Source: JAGXLP01 sp042218715
Lineage (GTDB): Bacteria; Bipolaricaulota; Bipolaricaulia; M55B111
Length of the DNA: 5,660 nucleotides
Reading direction: 5' to 3'
NCBI GenBank assembly: GCA_042218715.1
Contig: JBDGQU010000084.1
Location: 1 to 5,660 of the forward strand
The notes beneath the pieces were generated by a model that made no database searches, was not told where the DNA came from, and saw nothing but the letters and a program-made list of their open reading frames with translations. A program made the position numbers and the translations under genes. Shown here piece by piece: positions 5,407 to 5,660 of this stretch; positions within the stretch are counted from its first letter, which is position 1, and each line of letters starts with the position of its first letter.

Positions 5407-5590
5407 CGATAGCCACGGTTTTTGAACCCGGTATGGACCTATTATTCCTAACACACGATCGCCGGGGGTTTCAAGACTCGATATGCCTACTCCATAACTC
5501 CCGATAGCCAGGGGTTTTACCCTCGGTGTAAACTTAGGTTGAAGTGTACAATTAACAATAGATTCGATCGCCGGGGTTTTCCAACCCCGG
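5407..5590. repeat. Array of four diverged hairpin repeats (CGAT[A/C]GCC + G-rich/C-rich arms)
   Basis: Four units at 5407-5431, 5456-5480, 5502-5526 and 5565-5590, with starts 49, 46 and 63 bp apart. Each begins with CGATAGCC or CGATCGCC (the variable base alternates A, C, A, C) and continues with a G-rich then T-rich then C-rich stretch ending in CG or CGG after 25-26 nt. The last copy is a perfect 8-bp hairpin, CCGGGGTT/AACCCCGG (5571-5578/5583-5590). The third keeps CC...GG and GGGT/ACCC; the first and second pair more weakly. The units are too diverged, and the spacers too uneven, for a CRISPR array. They could be tandem operator sites, a structured RNA array, or decayed palindromic repeats. 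No ORF of convincing length overlaps the region. Confidence 0.55.
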
Positions 5591-5623
5591 TGTTCACCGT
5601 GGACAAAGTGTTTGGTTAATCAC

Positions 5624-5655
5624 CTTCGGTAGGAACCACGTGGAATCTACCGAAG
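5624..5655. repeat. 32-bp imperfect palindrome at the right edge
   Basis: CTTCGGTAG (5624-5632) pairs perfectly with CTACCGAAG (5647-5655). The octamer CCACGTGG (5636-5643) is a perfect palindrome on the same centre, separated by one G.T and two A.A mismatches. On the plus strand it is followed by AAAAA and on the minus strand by GTGATT, so it is not an intrinsic terminator in either direction within the window. A protein-binding site or a repeat element is more likely. Confidence 0.55.
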
Positions 5656-5660
5656 AAAAA

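Noticed and set aside
5407..5590. CRISPR array
   Set aside because: The repeats share only an 8-base core and an arm pattern, spacers are 20-38 nt and uneven, and there are no cas genes.
5194..5660. Glycine or tetrahydrofolate riboswitch, or T-box, in the SHMT-GcvT leader
   Set aside because: I looked for the conserved cores on the minus strand and could not find them; small resemblances such as ACCGAAGG at the right edge are not backed by the rest of the motif.

Overview
This is a bacterial window. Both tRNA genes encode their 3' CCA, the tRNA genes share an intrinsic (Rho-independent type) terminator, and the large gene has a strong Shine-Dalgarno. I cannot name the organism. The large protein is rich in Asp and Glu, which is a weak hint of a salt-adapted or marine lineage. 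Base composition is mixed: the left third (about 1-1400) is visibly AT-rich, while the large minus-strand gene is clearly richer in G+C. The left part may therefore be accessory DNA.

Layout from left to right. (1) 1-290: a possible gene tail at the edge, a small hairpin, a good promoter candidate and a 15-codon leader ORF with a strong ribosome binding site. (2) 291-995 (+): a DUF3800-family protein, followed by a long rod-shaped hairpin. (3) 1036-1402: noncoding, with small hairpins. (4) 1403-1618: convergent tRNA-Arg(CCT) (+) and tRNA-Leu(TAG) (-), with a two-way terminator between them. (5) 1666-5193 (-): one 1175-residue polypeptide. It joins a complete serine hydroxymethyltransferase, a degenerate GcvT-like module and a complete glycine-cleavage T protein. 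(6) 5194-5660: the leader and promoter of that gene, then a noncoding stretch with four diverged hairpin repeats and a 32-bp imperfect palindrome at the right edge.

Functionally, the large gene is the centre of interest. Its two intact enzymes share 5,10-methylene-tetrahydrofolate. GcvT makes it (or uses it, in the reductive direction) during glycine cleavage, and SHMT uses it to interconvert glycine and serine. One chain carrying both would physically couple glycine cleavage or synthesis with serine formation. The partner proteins GcvH, GcvP and Lpd are not in the window. The tRNA-Leu gene lies 47 bp downstream on the same strand and has its own promoter candidate. The DUF3800 gene is an unrelated neighbour on the opposite strand, typical of accessory or defence-type DNA.
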